From Vulcanisaeta sp. JCM 16161 (GTDB lineage: Archaea > Thermoproteota > Thermoprotei > Thermoproteales > Thermocladiaceae), in contig NZ_BBDO01000003.1 of assembly GCF_001316285.1 (NCBI RefSeq), positions 62,001-126,000 on the forward strand: 64,000 nt of DNA. The letters run 5' to 3'. A program made the position numbers and the translations under genes. The notes beneath the pieces were generated by a model, which was not told the DNA's origin, ran no database searches, and worked only from the letters and a program-made list of their open reading frames with translations. Shown here piece by piece: positions 31,492-41,442 of this stretch (positions are counted from its first letter, which is position 1; the number at the start of each line of letters is the position of its first letter).

Positions 31492-32638
31492 GCGCCCTAA
31501 TAGCCATTTCCAGGTCTTCATCGGTTATGCAGTATGGCGGTAATAACCTCACGGTGGTCCCACCGGCAACGCTGGTTAGTAACCCCATGCCTATTAACTT
31601 ATCAACGTATGGATCAGCCTCTTCCTAAGTTCAACACCAAGCATTAACCCCATACCCTTAACCCTCAAGACCGTCTTTAAACCACTGAGTTCATCCTCAA
31701 GTATCCTCATGAACCTATCACCCATGGTCCTCGCCCTCTCGGGCACATTATCACTAATTAAAACCTCAACACCCGCCTTGGCCGCGGCCATGACGAGTGG
31801 ATTACCCGCAAAGGTGCTGCCGTGCTCCCCAGGTTCGAAGACGTCGCCAAACTCCCTCCTGACAACCGCCACCCCAATTGGTAACCCACCAGCTATTGAT
31901 TTGCCCGCCGTGAATATGTCGGGCTCCACACCGTAATTCTCAAAGGCCCAAACACGCCCAGTCCTGCCAAACCCTGTCTGGACCTCATCGAGTATAAGCA
32001 ATACATTCCTCTCCCTAGTCACCTGCCTAAGGCCCTTAGGAACTCAGGCTTTGCTGGGTTAACACCGCCCTCACCCTGTATTGGCTCAACAATCACCGCC
32101 GCTAAATCCTCAGTCACTAACTTATCCACCTGGTCAACTGCGTTAAATGGCGCGAACCTGACCCTATACGGCATTGGTTCGAAGGCCTTCCTATACTTCT
32201 CATTACCAGTTACTGAGAGTGAGCCCATTGTCCTACCGTGGAATGAGTTGAGGAATGCCAGGAACTCCGCCTTTTTACTAATTTTCCTCGCTATCTTGAG
32301 GGCGACTTCCACGGCCTCAGTACCGCTATTCTGTAGGAATACCTTGCCGAAGCTGCTCGGTACGACCTTCATGAACTCTCTAATGAACTCAGCCCTCACC
32401 TCGTTATAGAAGGTTAGCGGTACAGTGATTATTTTATCAAGCTGTTCCTTAATGGCGTCTATGACCCTCGGGTTCCTATGGCCGAGGAATGCGACGCCGA
32501 AGCCCGTGTGCATGTCCAGGTACTTGTTATTACTTGAGTCCCAAACGTACTGCATGTAACCCTAACTATGTTTACGGGCTTTTTACTATAGTACCTAGCC
32601 AGGTACTCATCCTCGAACTTAAGTAGGTCATTACTCAT
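31463..32638 (-). CDS. lysJ: LysW-aminoadipate semialdehyde/ornithine aminotransferase
   Basis: Class III PLP aminotransferase of the acetylornithine transaminase type, acting on LysW-bound semialdehyde. Motifs are QNSGTEAVEVALKIAR, FHGRTMGSLS, LDEVQTGFGRTG and the PLP lysine in FTAGKSIAGG. The frame is broken near 32557, 32020 and 31620; the corrected C-terminus continues through LIGMGLLTSVAGGTTVRLLPPY to a TAA at 31463. The corrected N-terminus starts at an ATG at 32638 (MSNDLLKFEDEYLARYY), giving about 391 residues. The next gene upstream on the same strand is a second LysW ligase, 8 bases away. Confidence 0.9.
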
Positions 32639-32645
32639 TGGGTAA

Positions 32646-33463
32646 TCACCTCCTGACAGTATTTATCACATACTCAGCTATTTTACGCGCAATATTAACG
32701 CCCGAGACGCTCATTAGGCCCTTAAACTCGGGTATCGCGTTGACCTCATTAACCACGTAATCACCATCATCGCTGTACAGAAGGTCAACACCCGCGTAAT
32801 CAAGGTCGAGGGCCTTAACGGCTTTAATAGCAGTCTCATGGGCATCGGCGTTAAGCTTAACCGCATGCGCAATACCACCCCTGGCCACGTTACTTCTCCA
32901 ATCATCGGAACTAGGCTTCCTAACCATTGAAGCAACCACCTCATCACCTACGACGAAAACCCTGTAATCCGTTCCATCACCAATGAACGGTTGGACAATG
33001 GCAATCCTCGAGTACGGATCGCCCATAGACTTATGCCTTAGTAGCAGCATTAATTCGTCAGTATTGTTAACTAGGCTTACGAGCTACCCCAGGAACCGTG
33101 GATAGGCTTCACAATTGCTGGGTAATTAATGCCGTCACCTTGGACATTGATTGAGAGCAGGAGCTTTGTGGGTACCGTGGGTACGCCCGCCCTAGCCAGT
33201 ATTGATATTGCAATGGCCTTATTCCACGAATTCTCTATGGCGAGCCCCTTATTTATAGTCCTCACACCATGTATATTCAAGATACGGGCTACCAAACCAG
33301 CCTTTGAATGGCTCATGGGCCTAACGAGGACCACGCCAAAGTCACTACCATTATTAAGGCTCAGGGAGACATTATCAATGTTTATTAAAGTAACATTGGC
33401 GCCGAGATCTCTAAGCTCCTTCAGTATTAACTTCTCCTCAATCCTCATTGTGTCATATAGCAT
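32646..33463 (-). CDS. Second LysW ligase (LysX/ArgX paralogue)
   Basis: RimK-like ATP-grasp ligase related to LysX. ATP-binding features are AIVKPIHGSWG and GTDYRVFVVGDE; the terminal metal site reads VNEVNAIPEFKGL, differing from NTVPEFKN in the first ligase. Archaea that run both lysine and arginine synthesis on LysW have a separate glutamate-specific ligase (ArgX); I infer this is one of the two, but which paralogue takes which substrate cannot be settled by eye. The frame breaks near 33065. About 272 residues. TATA-like TTTATATAG at about 33504-33512 supports a promoter; the gene heads a unit with lysJ. Confidence 0.8.
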
Positions 33464-33647
33464 GGAAACCGTTCCATACTACCAAGTCACAACCCTAAAT
33501 ACACTATATAAACATTTCCCTAATTAACAATAACATGCTTATAACTCCCGAGATAATAAAGAAAATATTTAAAAGCCTCGTAATAACGATAAGCACCGGT
33601 GAGTCGTCATTGAAGCGGGGACCACGGCTAATCAAGAACTCACGCTT

Positions 33648-34341
33648 GTGCTCAGTAAATACGGGCCGGTGGAGCAGAGGATACATAATGAATTAGTTAG
33701 TAAAGGGTTTAAGGTAGCCATAGTGAATACCAGGGATTATGAGGTAAGGCGTGGAGGTGGTAAGGCCGTCCTCCTCCTTGACGATGTCTTTGAGGCCTTC
33801 ACAATCTCCGGACTGTTCAGCGATACATTGAATCCGCGTGACACCTACGTATTGGCCATCAACAGGGTCCTCCTATTCAGGGAAATCTCAAGGTTGGGCT
33901 ACCCAACCCCAGATTTTGTTGTTGCGTTGAACCTAACGTGGTTGGTAAGGTAATTAAGGCTTTGGCAGGGCATACCTAGCGACGCCATCACCATCGCTCG
34001 GCCTTGATGGCCTAGTGACCACGTGGGAGGGCGGTAAGTCGGTGGCTGAGCATAGGATGTACATGGCAAACCCCCTGGCGAGGATTAACCTGATAATTAA
34101 GGCGCCGGATAAAGTCATTAACGCCCAGGTAATTGGCGATGAATGTATTAACTGCGGTGACCTAAGGCCCTGGCTCCTAAAGCTTTCAAGGGATATTAAG
34201 TGCCTAATGTGCACATACGTAATAGGCACTTATGGCGGTGAACATGTGGTGCTCGGTATTGAGCCTAGGGTTGAGTTAACAATGGACATGGTTAGTAACG
34301 TGGTGAGGACTATAGTGGGGTGGTACAATGGCGAGTGGTAG
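33648..34341 (+). CDS. Divergent RimK/LysX homologue with CxxC-x15-CxxC
   Basis: About 230 residues after bridging indels near 33935 and 33968. N-terminal part aligns by eye with LysX (YGPVEQRIHNELVSKGFKVAIVNTRDYEV) and the middle with its EHRMYMANPLARI...INAQVIGDE segment. The ATP-grasp core motifs (KPVHGSWG, KPGRDIRV, NEVNxxPEF) are absent or altered. In their place are four cysteines, ECINCGD and IKCLMCTY (C-x2-C-x15-C-x2-C), a likely zinc site. The end overlaps the lysY start by 14 bases, so it is translated with the pathway. It may be a structural or regulatory partner of the ligases. Start codon uncertain (GTG 33648). Confidence 0.6.
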
Positions 34342-35402
34342 GTATAGGGCATGCGTCGTCGGAGCCAGTGGAATCACCGGTGGCGAGCTGCTTAGGCTTC
34401 TGCTTAACCACCCAGGCATTGAATTGGTATGCGCAACATCGAGGGAGTTTAAGGGGGAGTACGTATTTAGGGTTCACCCAAACCTTAGGGGCAGGACTAA
34501 CCTAACCTTCATTGACTCAACAATTGATAATGTGCTTAAGAAGGACGTTGATGTCGTATTCCTAGCGCTACCCCATGGACAGAGCATTGAGTGGGTACCC
34601 AAGCTTTACGAGAATGGGTTAACAATCATTGATTTATCGGCCGACTTCAGGCTAAAGGACCCAAACGCCTACGTTGAGTGGTATGGTTGGGAGAAGCCGC
34701 ACCCATACCCAGACCTGCTCGGTAAGGCCGTTTACGGCATGCCGGAGCTCCACAGGGAGGAATTGAAGGGCGCCAAGTTGATAGCCGTACCGGGATGTAT
34801 GGCTACCGCGGCCATAATATCCCTGGCCCCCGTGGTTAAGGCGGGCCTTGTGGATACTGACAAAATAGTTGTTGACGCCAAGATCTCAAGCTCAGGCGCT
34901 GGAGCCCATGCACCAAGCTCGATCTGCACCCATTTAGGACATACGTGATTAGGCCTTACGAGGTTGTTCACCATAGGCATACCGCCGAGATAGAGCAGGA
35001 ACTAAGCCTATTGATTAATAGGCAGGTACGTGTAGCCTTCACGCCACATGCCGTAGACCTGGTTAGGGGTATACTAACAACGTCACATGCATGGCTAACA
35101 AAGCCAATACAGGAGCCGGAGGTTTGGAGGGCGTACAGGACGATGTACGGCAATGAGCCTTCATCAGGCTTGTTAAGGACAGAGCCGGCTTCCAAAGGTA
35201 CCCGGACGTCAAGTACGTAATAGGGTCAAACCTCGTCGACATAGGCTTCGAAATAGATAGTAGGTTAAACAGGCTTGTTGTGCTCGCCGCAATAGACAAT
35301 TTAATGAAAGGGGCGTCAGGGCAGGCGATACAGGCAATGAATGTTGCCCTGGGATTTCCAGAAACAACAGCGTTGGACCAAGTCCCGCTATACCCAGTAT
35401 AG
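34328..35402 (+). CDS. lysY: LysW-aminoadipyl/glutamyl phosphate reductase
   Basis: ArgC-type NADPH-dependent reductase turning the LysW-bound acyl phosphate to the semialdehyde. The Rossmann motif VVGASGITGGELLRLL is N-terminal and the catalytic Cys sits in VPGCMATAA. ISSSGAGAHAPSS and YEVVHHRHTAEIEQEL follow. Frame breaks near 34945 and 35165; the C-terminus continues through YVIGSNLVDIGFE to LDQVPLYPV and the TAG at 35400. About 357 residues. The start overlaps the end of the ligase-like gene. Confidence 0.92.
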
Positions 35403-35491
35403 CATGCCTATACTGAGATTATTTAAAGCACTACGACTTAATTTCAAATACGTACGAGAAGCTTTATAGCTAAGGGAAATAAGTAATCCAC

Positions 35492-35976
35492 GTGGCAATA
35501 CCTGAGAGCCTAATTAACGAGGCCATGAAAAGGGGCATTGACATAATTGACTTAATATCAAAGGCTTTAAACCTCGACCCAAGTGAGCGGTCTAGGGCGC
35601 ATCTTGAGCTTGCCGAGAAGTTCCTTAACGAGGGTGAGGCATTGATTGATAGGGACCCCGTGCAGGCCAGCGAGAAACTCTACAAGGCCGCTGAGGAGCA
35701 ATCAAAGCAATGGCGGTTGCTCTGGGCTTAGATGAGGCAAAGACTGCCGAGCTTCAGGGTAGGTGGACGGCAACGTTATTGTTTGATGCCGTTGATTCAA
35801 TAAGCGAGAAACTTAACAACAGAGAGGTTAGGCTTTGGTGGAGGGCCGCGTGGTTCCTACACGTGGAGGGATTCCACGAGGCGAGATTAAAGTCGAGGCA
35901 GGTTAGGGAGGATGTGGAGTATATCGAGGATATTGTAAGGTTAGCCAGTGGTGTCGTAAAAGGGTTCAGTCATTAA
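35492..35976 (+). CDS. PaREP1-family protein (one frameshift)
   Basis: Typical PaREP1 domain: IPESLINEAMKRGIDIIDLISKALNLDP then SRAHLELAEKFLNEGEALIDRDPVQASEKLYKAAEEQ, and a second helical part with WWRAAWFLHVEGFHEARL. An indel near 35705 breaks the frame at EEQ-KAMAVALGL. About 160 residues. Family function is unknown; the architecture resembles HEPN-like helical proteins. It has its own TATA-like GCTTTATAGC about 30 bases upstream of the GTG start. It lies just after the lysY operon and is not obviously part of it. Confidence 0.78.
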
Positions 35977-36029
35977 GGTAGTCGTTCGTTATGACCACCA
36001 CGTAAAATTCAAGGTGCGGGTCTCACTAA

Positions 36030-36047
36030 TTATTAAACGTTTAATAA
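36030..36047. promoter_or_regulatory. Perfect 18-bp palindrome upstream of the class V aminotransferase
   Basis: TTATTAAACGTTTAATAA is a perfect palindrome centred at 36038/36039, 34 bases before the ATG of the aminotransferase. It overlaps or abuts the AT-rich TATA region, the position expected of a repressor or activator site for a dimeric helix-turn-helix regulator. No regulator gene is adjacent. Confidence 0.5.
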
Positions 36048-36081
36048 AATATAATAGTCAGTCCCCCGATAATGCGGTTTA

Positions 36082-37236
36082 ATGTTTGTGACCGATACGT
36101 TAATAACGACCCCAGGGCCCACGGAGATACCCCACAGAATATTGCTTGCAATGGCAAGGAGGACAACAAATCCAGACTTAGATCCGGAATTCTTTAGGCG
36201 TTATGATGAAGCCAGGTCGATGTTGGCAAGCATGGTTGGTGCTAAGAGGGATAACGTGATTATATGGGTTGGTGAGGCCATGAGCGGTCTCGAGGCGGCC
36301 GTCGCAAATCTCGTGAGGAGTGGTGATAAGGTAGCCGTACTTAGTAATGGCGTCTTTGGGGATGCTTTTGCGGACCTGGTATCGGCTTATGGTGGGATAC
36401 CTATACTGTATAGGGTTAATTACTCAACAGTACTTAACCCAGACAAAGTAATTTCATTCTTGAGAAATGAGGCTAGAGATGCCAGGGTTGTCACGATGGT
36501 ACACTGCGAAACTCCAAGCGGTACATTGAATAATTTAAGGGAGTTGGCGAGCGCCGTCAAGTCTGAGGGTAAATTGCTCGTGGTAGATGCTGTGTCCTCA
36601 ATAGGAGGCGTAGAAATCGACGTTAATTGGGGCGTGGACATCCTCATTGGCGGTAGTCAGAAGGTGCTTAATCTACCCGCCGGCCTAACAATACTCGCCG
36701 TTAGTGACGAGTCTTGGGACGTAATGGATAAGGTTAACTACAGGGGCTTTTACCTAAACATTAGGCTTTGGAGGGGCGCAGTTGAGAAGATGGAGTTCCC
36801 ATACACCCACAGTGAGCCCCTGATTAATGGTTTGCTGGAGTCACTAAGGATGATCTACGAGGAGGGCTTAACGAATGTCTATAGGAGACACAGGGCTATA
36901 GCGCGTGGTGTTGTTAGGGCCATCGAGGCCATGGGTCTCGGGTTAGTCCCAGAATCGGAGGATTATTCAAGCCCAACGGTCACGGCCTTCTATGTACCCA
37001 ACGGTTTAAACGACACGAAGATCATAGAGGCCGTGAGGAGATATGGAGTCTTTATAGCCGGTTCATGGGGGTCGCTTAAGGGTAAGGTGCTTAGGATCGG
37101 GCACATGGGATATACGGCTTCTATAAATGCCATGACAAACGCTATAATGGCCCTTGCAAAGGCCCTAAATGACTTGGGTTACCACGTTAAGGTTGGTGAC
37201 GCCATAGAGGCGTTTCTAGGCGGTGTCGGAGCATGA
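36082..37236 (+). CDS. Class V aminotransferase (serine/alanine-glyoxylate type)
   Basis: Fold-type I PLP enzyme of 384 residues, intact. Motifs are TPGPTEIPHRIL at the start, HCETPSGTLN, VDAVSSIGGVEIDV with the PLP-interacting Asp, and the PLP lysine in GGSQKVLNLPAG. The family includes alanine-glyoxylate, serine-glyoxylate and serine-pyruvate aminotransferases, and I cannot separate them by eye. The stop overlaps the start of an APC permease (GCATGA), so the enzyme is probably coupled to uptake of its amino acid substrate. A palindrome lies 34 bases upstream of the start. Confidence 0.86.
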   Translation: MFVTDTLITTPGPTEIPHRILLAMARRTTNPDLDPEFFRRYDEARSMLASMVGAKRDNVIIWVGEAMSGLEAAVANLVRSGDKVAVLSNGVFGDAFADLVSAYGGIPILYRVNYSTVLNPDKVISFLRNEARDARVVTMVHCETPSGTLNNLRELASAVKSEGKLLVVDAVSSIGGVEIDVNWGVDILIGGSQKVLNLPAGLTILAVSDESWDVMDKVNYRGFYLNIRLWRGAVEKMEFPYTHSEPLINGLLESLRMIYEEGLTNVYRRHRAIARGVVRAIEAMGLGLVPESEDYSSPTVTAFYVPNGLNDTKIIEAVRRYGVFIAGSWGSLKGKVLRIGHMGYTASINAMTNAIMALAKALNDLGYHVKVGDAIEAFLGGVGA

Positions 37237-38746
37237 GCATCTTCGTTAGAGAGAGTACGGGCCTTGTTAGGGAGGTTGGCCCTTATAAGCTGTTGTTAAT
37301 GAGTATGGGCTATAATGGCTTCCTCACAATACCATTTGTTTATTTAGCGGGGCTCTACATATATGGTGCGGGCTCTATAGCCTACTTAGCCTAGTAATCT
37401 CATGGATAATGTTCATACCTGGGGCGCTGCTGTGGTACTTCATAACTAGGCAGTACCCAAGGACTGCCGGTGATTACGTTTATTTCTCCAGGTTAAACCC
37501 ACCGATAGGCTTTGCGGCGTGGTTCAACTTCACAGTAGGTGAGATGCTATATGACGCGGTCCTCGTATACTTCGCAGCGGCCCAGTTGGGTATGGTAATG
37601 CAGGCGCTTAATAATCCATTGGCAAATGCTGTGCTTAATCCCAGGAATGAATTCATAATTGCGGTTATGCTAATCACGATTTTAATAATGGTTAACATAG
37701 TCTCAGCTAGGGCAGGCCTAATGATGTTTACTATCATATCCCTAACAGCTCTGGCAACGTTCATGGCATCCGCAATCTACGTATTATCATTACCGAGAAA
37801 ATTCATTGAGGGAATGCTTGGATCAGCATTTATTGAGGCCGTAAGTGAAGCTAGTAAGGCGTCAGTGACCGGTGGGCTGTATGGATTATTCGGTATGGCT
37901 GCCTTCACAACGGCTGTTTGGGCATACGTGAATTACCCAGTAACCATTGGCGGTGAGATTAGGAGGGATAGGTTAACGGCATTGCTTGGGGTCATCGGCA
38001 TGTTCATACTAGGTGGGTTATTCTTCACGTTATTTGTTGCGGCATTCCTGAAGGGCTTTGGCCTAAACTTCTACGTGGGCGCGGGCTACATGAATTCCAA
38101 CGATATTGACAACGGCTTCCTCTTAATTAATCCAGCCGTGGACCTGGCACTATTACGTACGCCTCTATCCATCGCGTTGGCCTACTCCTCGGTGCTTTGG
38201 TACATAGCCCCAGTAACTGGCGTGATAATCCAGGTATCTAGGTACCTACTGGCGTTCTCGATGGACAGGGTCTTACCCCGTGCACTTTCATACGTGAGTC
38301 TAAAGACGCACTCGCCCATCGTGGCCCACTTAGTTGACTTGGTGATCACCGTGGCTTTAATGTATATACTGATCCTAACTCCCTTCAGCTCAGCCTTGCT
38401 TTATGCCATAGACTTAGATGCATTAATATTATTAATCTTCACCTTCATTGCATCAATACTACTGGCATTAGTAATGCATATGAAGGGTACCACAAAGTTA
38501 GGCGTGGATAGGAGAGCCCTGATCGCCTTAGACGTTACATACCTAGCCGTTCTATCGATATTCGCCTATTACTGGCTAACCCAGCCGCAGTATTACCTAT
38601 TCATCACCGGAAACCCACTTCAATTACTCGCCGAGTCGTCGATAATATTCGTAATTGGCCTAGTAATATTCATTGTGACTGACTACGTTAGAAGTAGGCA
38701 GGGTATACCACTAAGGTTGGTGTACATGGAAATTCCACCTGAATAA
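37233..38746 (+). CDS. APC-superfamily amino acid permease
   Basis: Amino acid/polyamine/organocation transporter with about twelve membrane helices over about 504 residues. It starts MSIFVRESTGLVREVGPYKLLLMSMGYN, overlapping the aminotransferase stop, and an indel near 37393 splits the first 55 residues from the rest (SIAYLA-LSLVISWIMF). RQYPRTAGDYVYFSRL is the conserved loop after helix 2, similar to the APC consensus PxxGGxYxYxxR. Co-translation with the class V aminotransferase suggests import of an amino donor such as serine or alanine; the substrate is inference. Confidence 0.8.
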
Positions 38747-38802
38747 TCAGGTTTAGTCATTATAAACATAAAACCTTTTTATAACCACATTCGCCATACG
38801 TT

Positions 38803-39506
38803 TTAATAGGGCTTCCATCCTTTGAACGCTACGTAATCACCCCTGTCATAACCATCTATTGGATATTCAATCGCCTCGTTTGAGTACTTGGGATGTCTTG
38901 TTAATGTTTGGGCCACCTTAACAATCACGAACCCCGCATTCCTTAGTAAATTCATTATTTCCTCAACGGTATGCCACCTGGCCTGCCTTACATATTCAAT
39001 GGGGTATGGGTTGGGAGGCTTAACCCTGGCAATGTATGTATTGTCCCAACCACCCAATGACTCGGCCAACTTATAAAGTAACCCATACGAACCCTCGGCA
39101 ATTACGTCAGCAACGACTATATGGCCGCCAGGCTTAAGAACCTGTAAGCCTCCTTAACGGCTTTAACATCATCGGTGACGTAATCAAGGACGCCATTTAA
39201 AAGCACCGTATCAAATTCACCATCAGGGAAAGGTAGGTTTTCAGCAACACCGATCTTAACCCTTAGACCTCTTGTCTCGGCAACCCTGGCCATGTCGGGA
39301 CTAGGTTCAACGCAATCCTCAATCCTAATGCCATACCTAGTCCTCAGGATGAATTCGAAGAGCCCCGAACCACAGCCCACACTCAATACCCTACCGGGGT
39401 TGGGCTCGAGCATGTACTTAATCAGCAATACCTCTGATTCAAGGACATACTGATTACTGAGGAACCATGAGTCGTACTTGCTGGCCTCAAACAATATTAT
39501 CACCAA
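38803..39506 (-). CDS. Class I SAM-dependent methyltransferase
   Basis: Seven-strand Rossmann methyltransferase. Motif I is VLSVGCGSGLFEF, the acidic end of strand 2 is CVEPSPDMA, and motif IV is FDTVLLNGVLDYV; a UbiE/Methyltransf_11-like layout. An indel near 39130 separates the C-terminal half (PGGHIVVADVIAEG onward). About 234 residues. Target unknown: small molecules such as quinones or lipids are typical for this group. It is a single gene with intergenic gaps on both sides. Confidence 0.78.
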
Positions 39507-39585
39507 GTTATTAATAAATAATAACCTATTTATTAGCGTTACCGTCCGAGGTAACGATCGAATATTACCATGTTTCTATACTTCA

Positions 39586-40200
39586 TCACTCAACAAATAT
39601 TGGCAGTTCACCTATATACTGAAACTCGCGTTCGTTAACCCACGGACCCTCGATCCATACAGCCGCCCTACACACTACATTGGCGCCAATAATATTCATG
39701 AGCCTCTCCAGGGCTCTCATGGTGCTTCCCGTCGAAATAACATCGTCAAGGAGACAAACACTACGGCCCCTCAGACGAGTGGCTGATGTGGAGTCAAGGA
39801 CTAACCGTTGAGGCCTTTTCGTCGTTATTGAACTTACATCAACGCTTATGTAGTCATTACCCATGTAGGCCTTAATATCCTTACGCACAACCACGAAGTG
39901 GTTGATCCCCAGTCTCTTCGAGACCTCATAGGTCAGGGCTACGGACTTAGCCTCAGGCGCGACGATGATCTCCGGACTGAATCGCCTTATTAATCTCGCC
40001 AATTCCTCCGCAGCAGCGCCTATAAACTCGACATCACCAAGCACTAAATCAGCGTCTGAGGCTATGTACGCTTTAAACCTCTCATTACCAATAGTGATAT
40101 GCCCAATATAGATCACGGGTAACTCCCTCCTGAGACCCATCACCTCTATGAAATGGGTTCTCCTACCGTCATATTTAACGATTCGTTTATGCGCCGTCAT
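39586..40200 (-). CDS. apt: Adenine phosphoribosyltransferase-like protein
   Basis: Type I phosphoribosyltransferase, 204 residues, intact. The PRPP-binding motif is CLLDDVISTGSTM, and IIVAPEAKSVALTYEVSKRLG is the conserved helix-loop before it. It would salvage adenine to AMP using PRPP; hypoxanthine or related bases cannot be excluded. The N-terminal 50 residues are longer than in bacterial enzymes. Divergent from purP, with a repeat-containing AT-rich region between the two purine genes. Confidence 0.82.
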   Translation of the reverse strand: MTAHKRIVKYDGRRTHFIEVMGLRRELPVIYIGHITIGNERFKAYIASDADLVLGDVEFIGAAAEELARLIRRFSPEIIVAPEAKSVALTYEVSKRLGINHFVVVRKDIKAYMGNDYISVDVSSITTKRPQRLVLDSTSATRLRGRSVCLLDDVISTGSTMRALERLMNIIGANVVCRAAVWIEGPWVNEREFQYIGELPIFVE

Positions 40201-40260
40201 TATTGAATTCCTTTATTTAAAAATTTATTTAAAAGTAACTCCTCCTAATCCTCGGGTATT

Positions 40261-40332
40261 TAATATCGTTATTGTTTAATTATTTCATTGAAAGCATTGT
40301 TTAATTATTTATTTAAATAAATAACGATATTA
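40261..40332. promoter_or_regulatory. Inverted and direct repeats in the apt-purP divergent promoter region
   Basis: TAATATCGTTATT (40261-40273) is exactly inverted at 40320-40332 (AATAACGATATTA). Between them a 15-mer ATTGTTTAATTATTT is repeated directly at 40271-40285 and 40296-40310. The region lies between apt and purP, two purine genes read in opposite directions; a purine-responsive regulator is a natural guess but no such factor is identified. The purP TATA-like CATTTATAAGG follows at about 40356-40366. Confidence 0.5.
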
Positions 40333-40387
40333 CCCCATGGGCATTAACGGATAACATTTATAAGGATTTTTATAATAATAAATTGTG

Positions 40388-41442
40388 ATGCAGAACTACT
40401 CCATAGCCGTATTGGCCAGCCACTCAGCCCTTGACGTGCTTGATGGTGCTAAAGATGAGGGATTTAAGACAATAGCCATAGCCAAGAGAGGTAGGGAGTT
40501 GCCTTATCGTGAATTTCCCATTGTTGATAGGCTAATTATCCTTAATGACTTTGTGGAGATTATAAGTAATGATGTCATTGCCTTACTTAGGCAGGAGAAT
40601 GCGATCTTCGTGCCCAATAGGTCATTCGCAGTCTACGTGGGTTATGACAATATTGAGGGTAAGTTCCCAATACCAATATTTGGCAATAGGTACTTACTGC
40701 GTTGGGAGGAGAGGGTTGGTCCCCATAATTACTACAAGTTACTGGATGAAGCTGGTATTAGGAGGCCGAGGACGTTTAATAGCGTTGATGATGTGGATAG
40801 GCCCGTAATGGTTAAGCTCCCTGAGTCTGTTAGGAGGGTTGAGAGGGGCTTCTTCATTGCCAGGGATAGGGATGATTTGCTAAGGAAGGCTAAGCGATTG
40901 GCGGAGAAGGGTTTAATCAGACTTGAGGACCTTAACAACGCTCCATAGAGGAGTTTGTGCTTGGCGCCCACTTTAACGCCAATTACTTCTACTCAAGGGT
41001 TAGGGGTAGGCTTGAGTTGCATGGCTTTGACAGGAGGATACAGAGCAACCTCGATGGTGTCTATAGAGTGCCTGCCAGGGATCAGCTGGATCTCGACGTT
41101 GATGTTAGGTATATCGAGGTTGGTCATGAACCAGCAACCATTAGGGAAAGTCTCCTGGAGAAGGTGTTCGAGATCGGGCATAGGTTCGTTGAGGCCAGTA
41201 ATAAATTAGTCCCACCTGGCGTCATAGGACCCTTCACGCTCCAGTTCATAGTCACTCCAGAGCTCGAATTAGTTGTTTATGATGTGGCCCCTAGGATTGG
41301 TGGTGGGACGAATATCTACATGGGCGTTGGTAGTCAATACAGCAAGCTATACTTTGGTAAACCAATATCGATGGGTAGGAGGATCGCCATTGAGATTAGG
41401 GAGGCAATCGAGCAGGGTAGGCTTGAGGAGGTGGTTACGTAA
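40388..41442 (+). CDS. PurP-like protein (FAICAR synthetase family), divergent
   Basis: Archaeal PurP makes FAICAR from AICAR, formate and ATP in purine synthesis. This copy has [24 protein letters not shown] at the start, [12 protein letters not shown] in the middle and the C-terminal [19 protein letters not shown] and [16 protein letters not shown]. It lacks the glycine-rich ATP-grasp loop: the second copy has KLYGAKGGRGYFIA where this reads [16 protein letters not shown]. It may therefore be catalytically altered or have another role. One indel near 40948. About 352 residues from a leaderless ATG at 40388. Confidence 0.82.
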
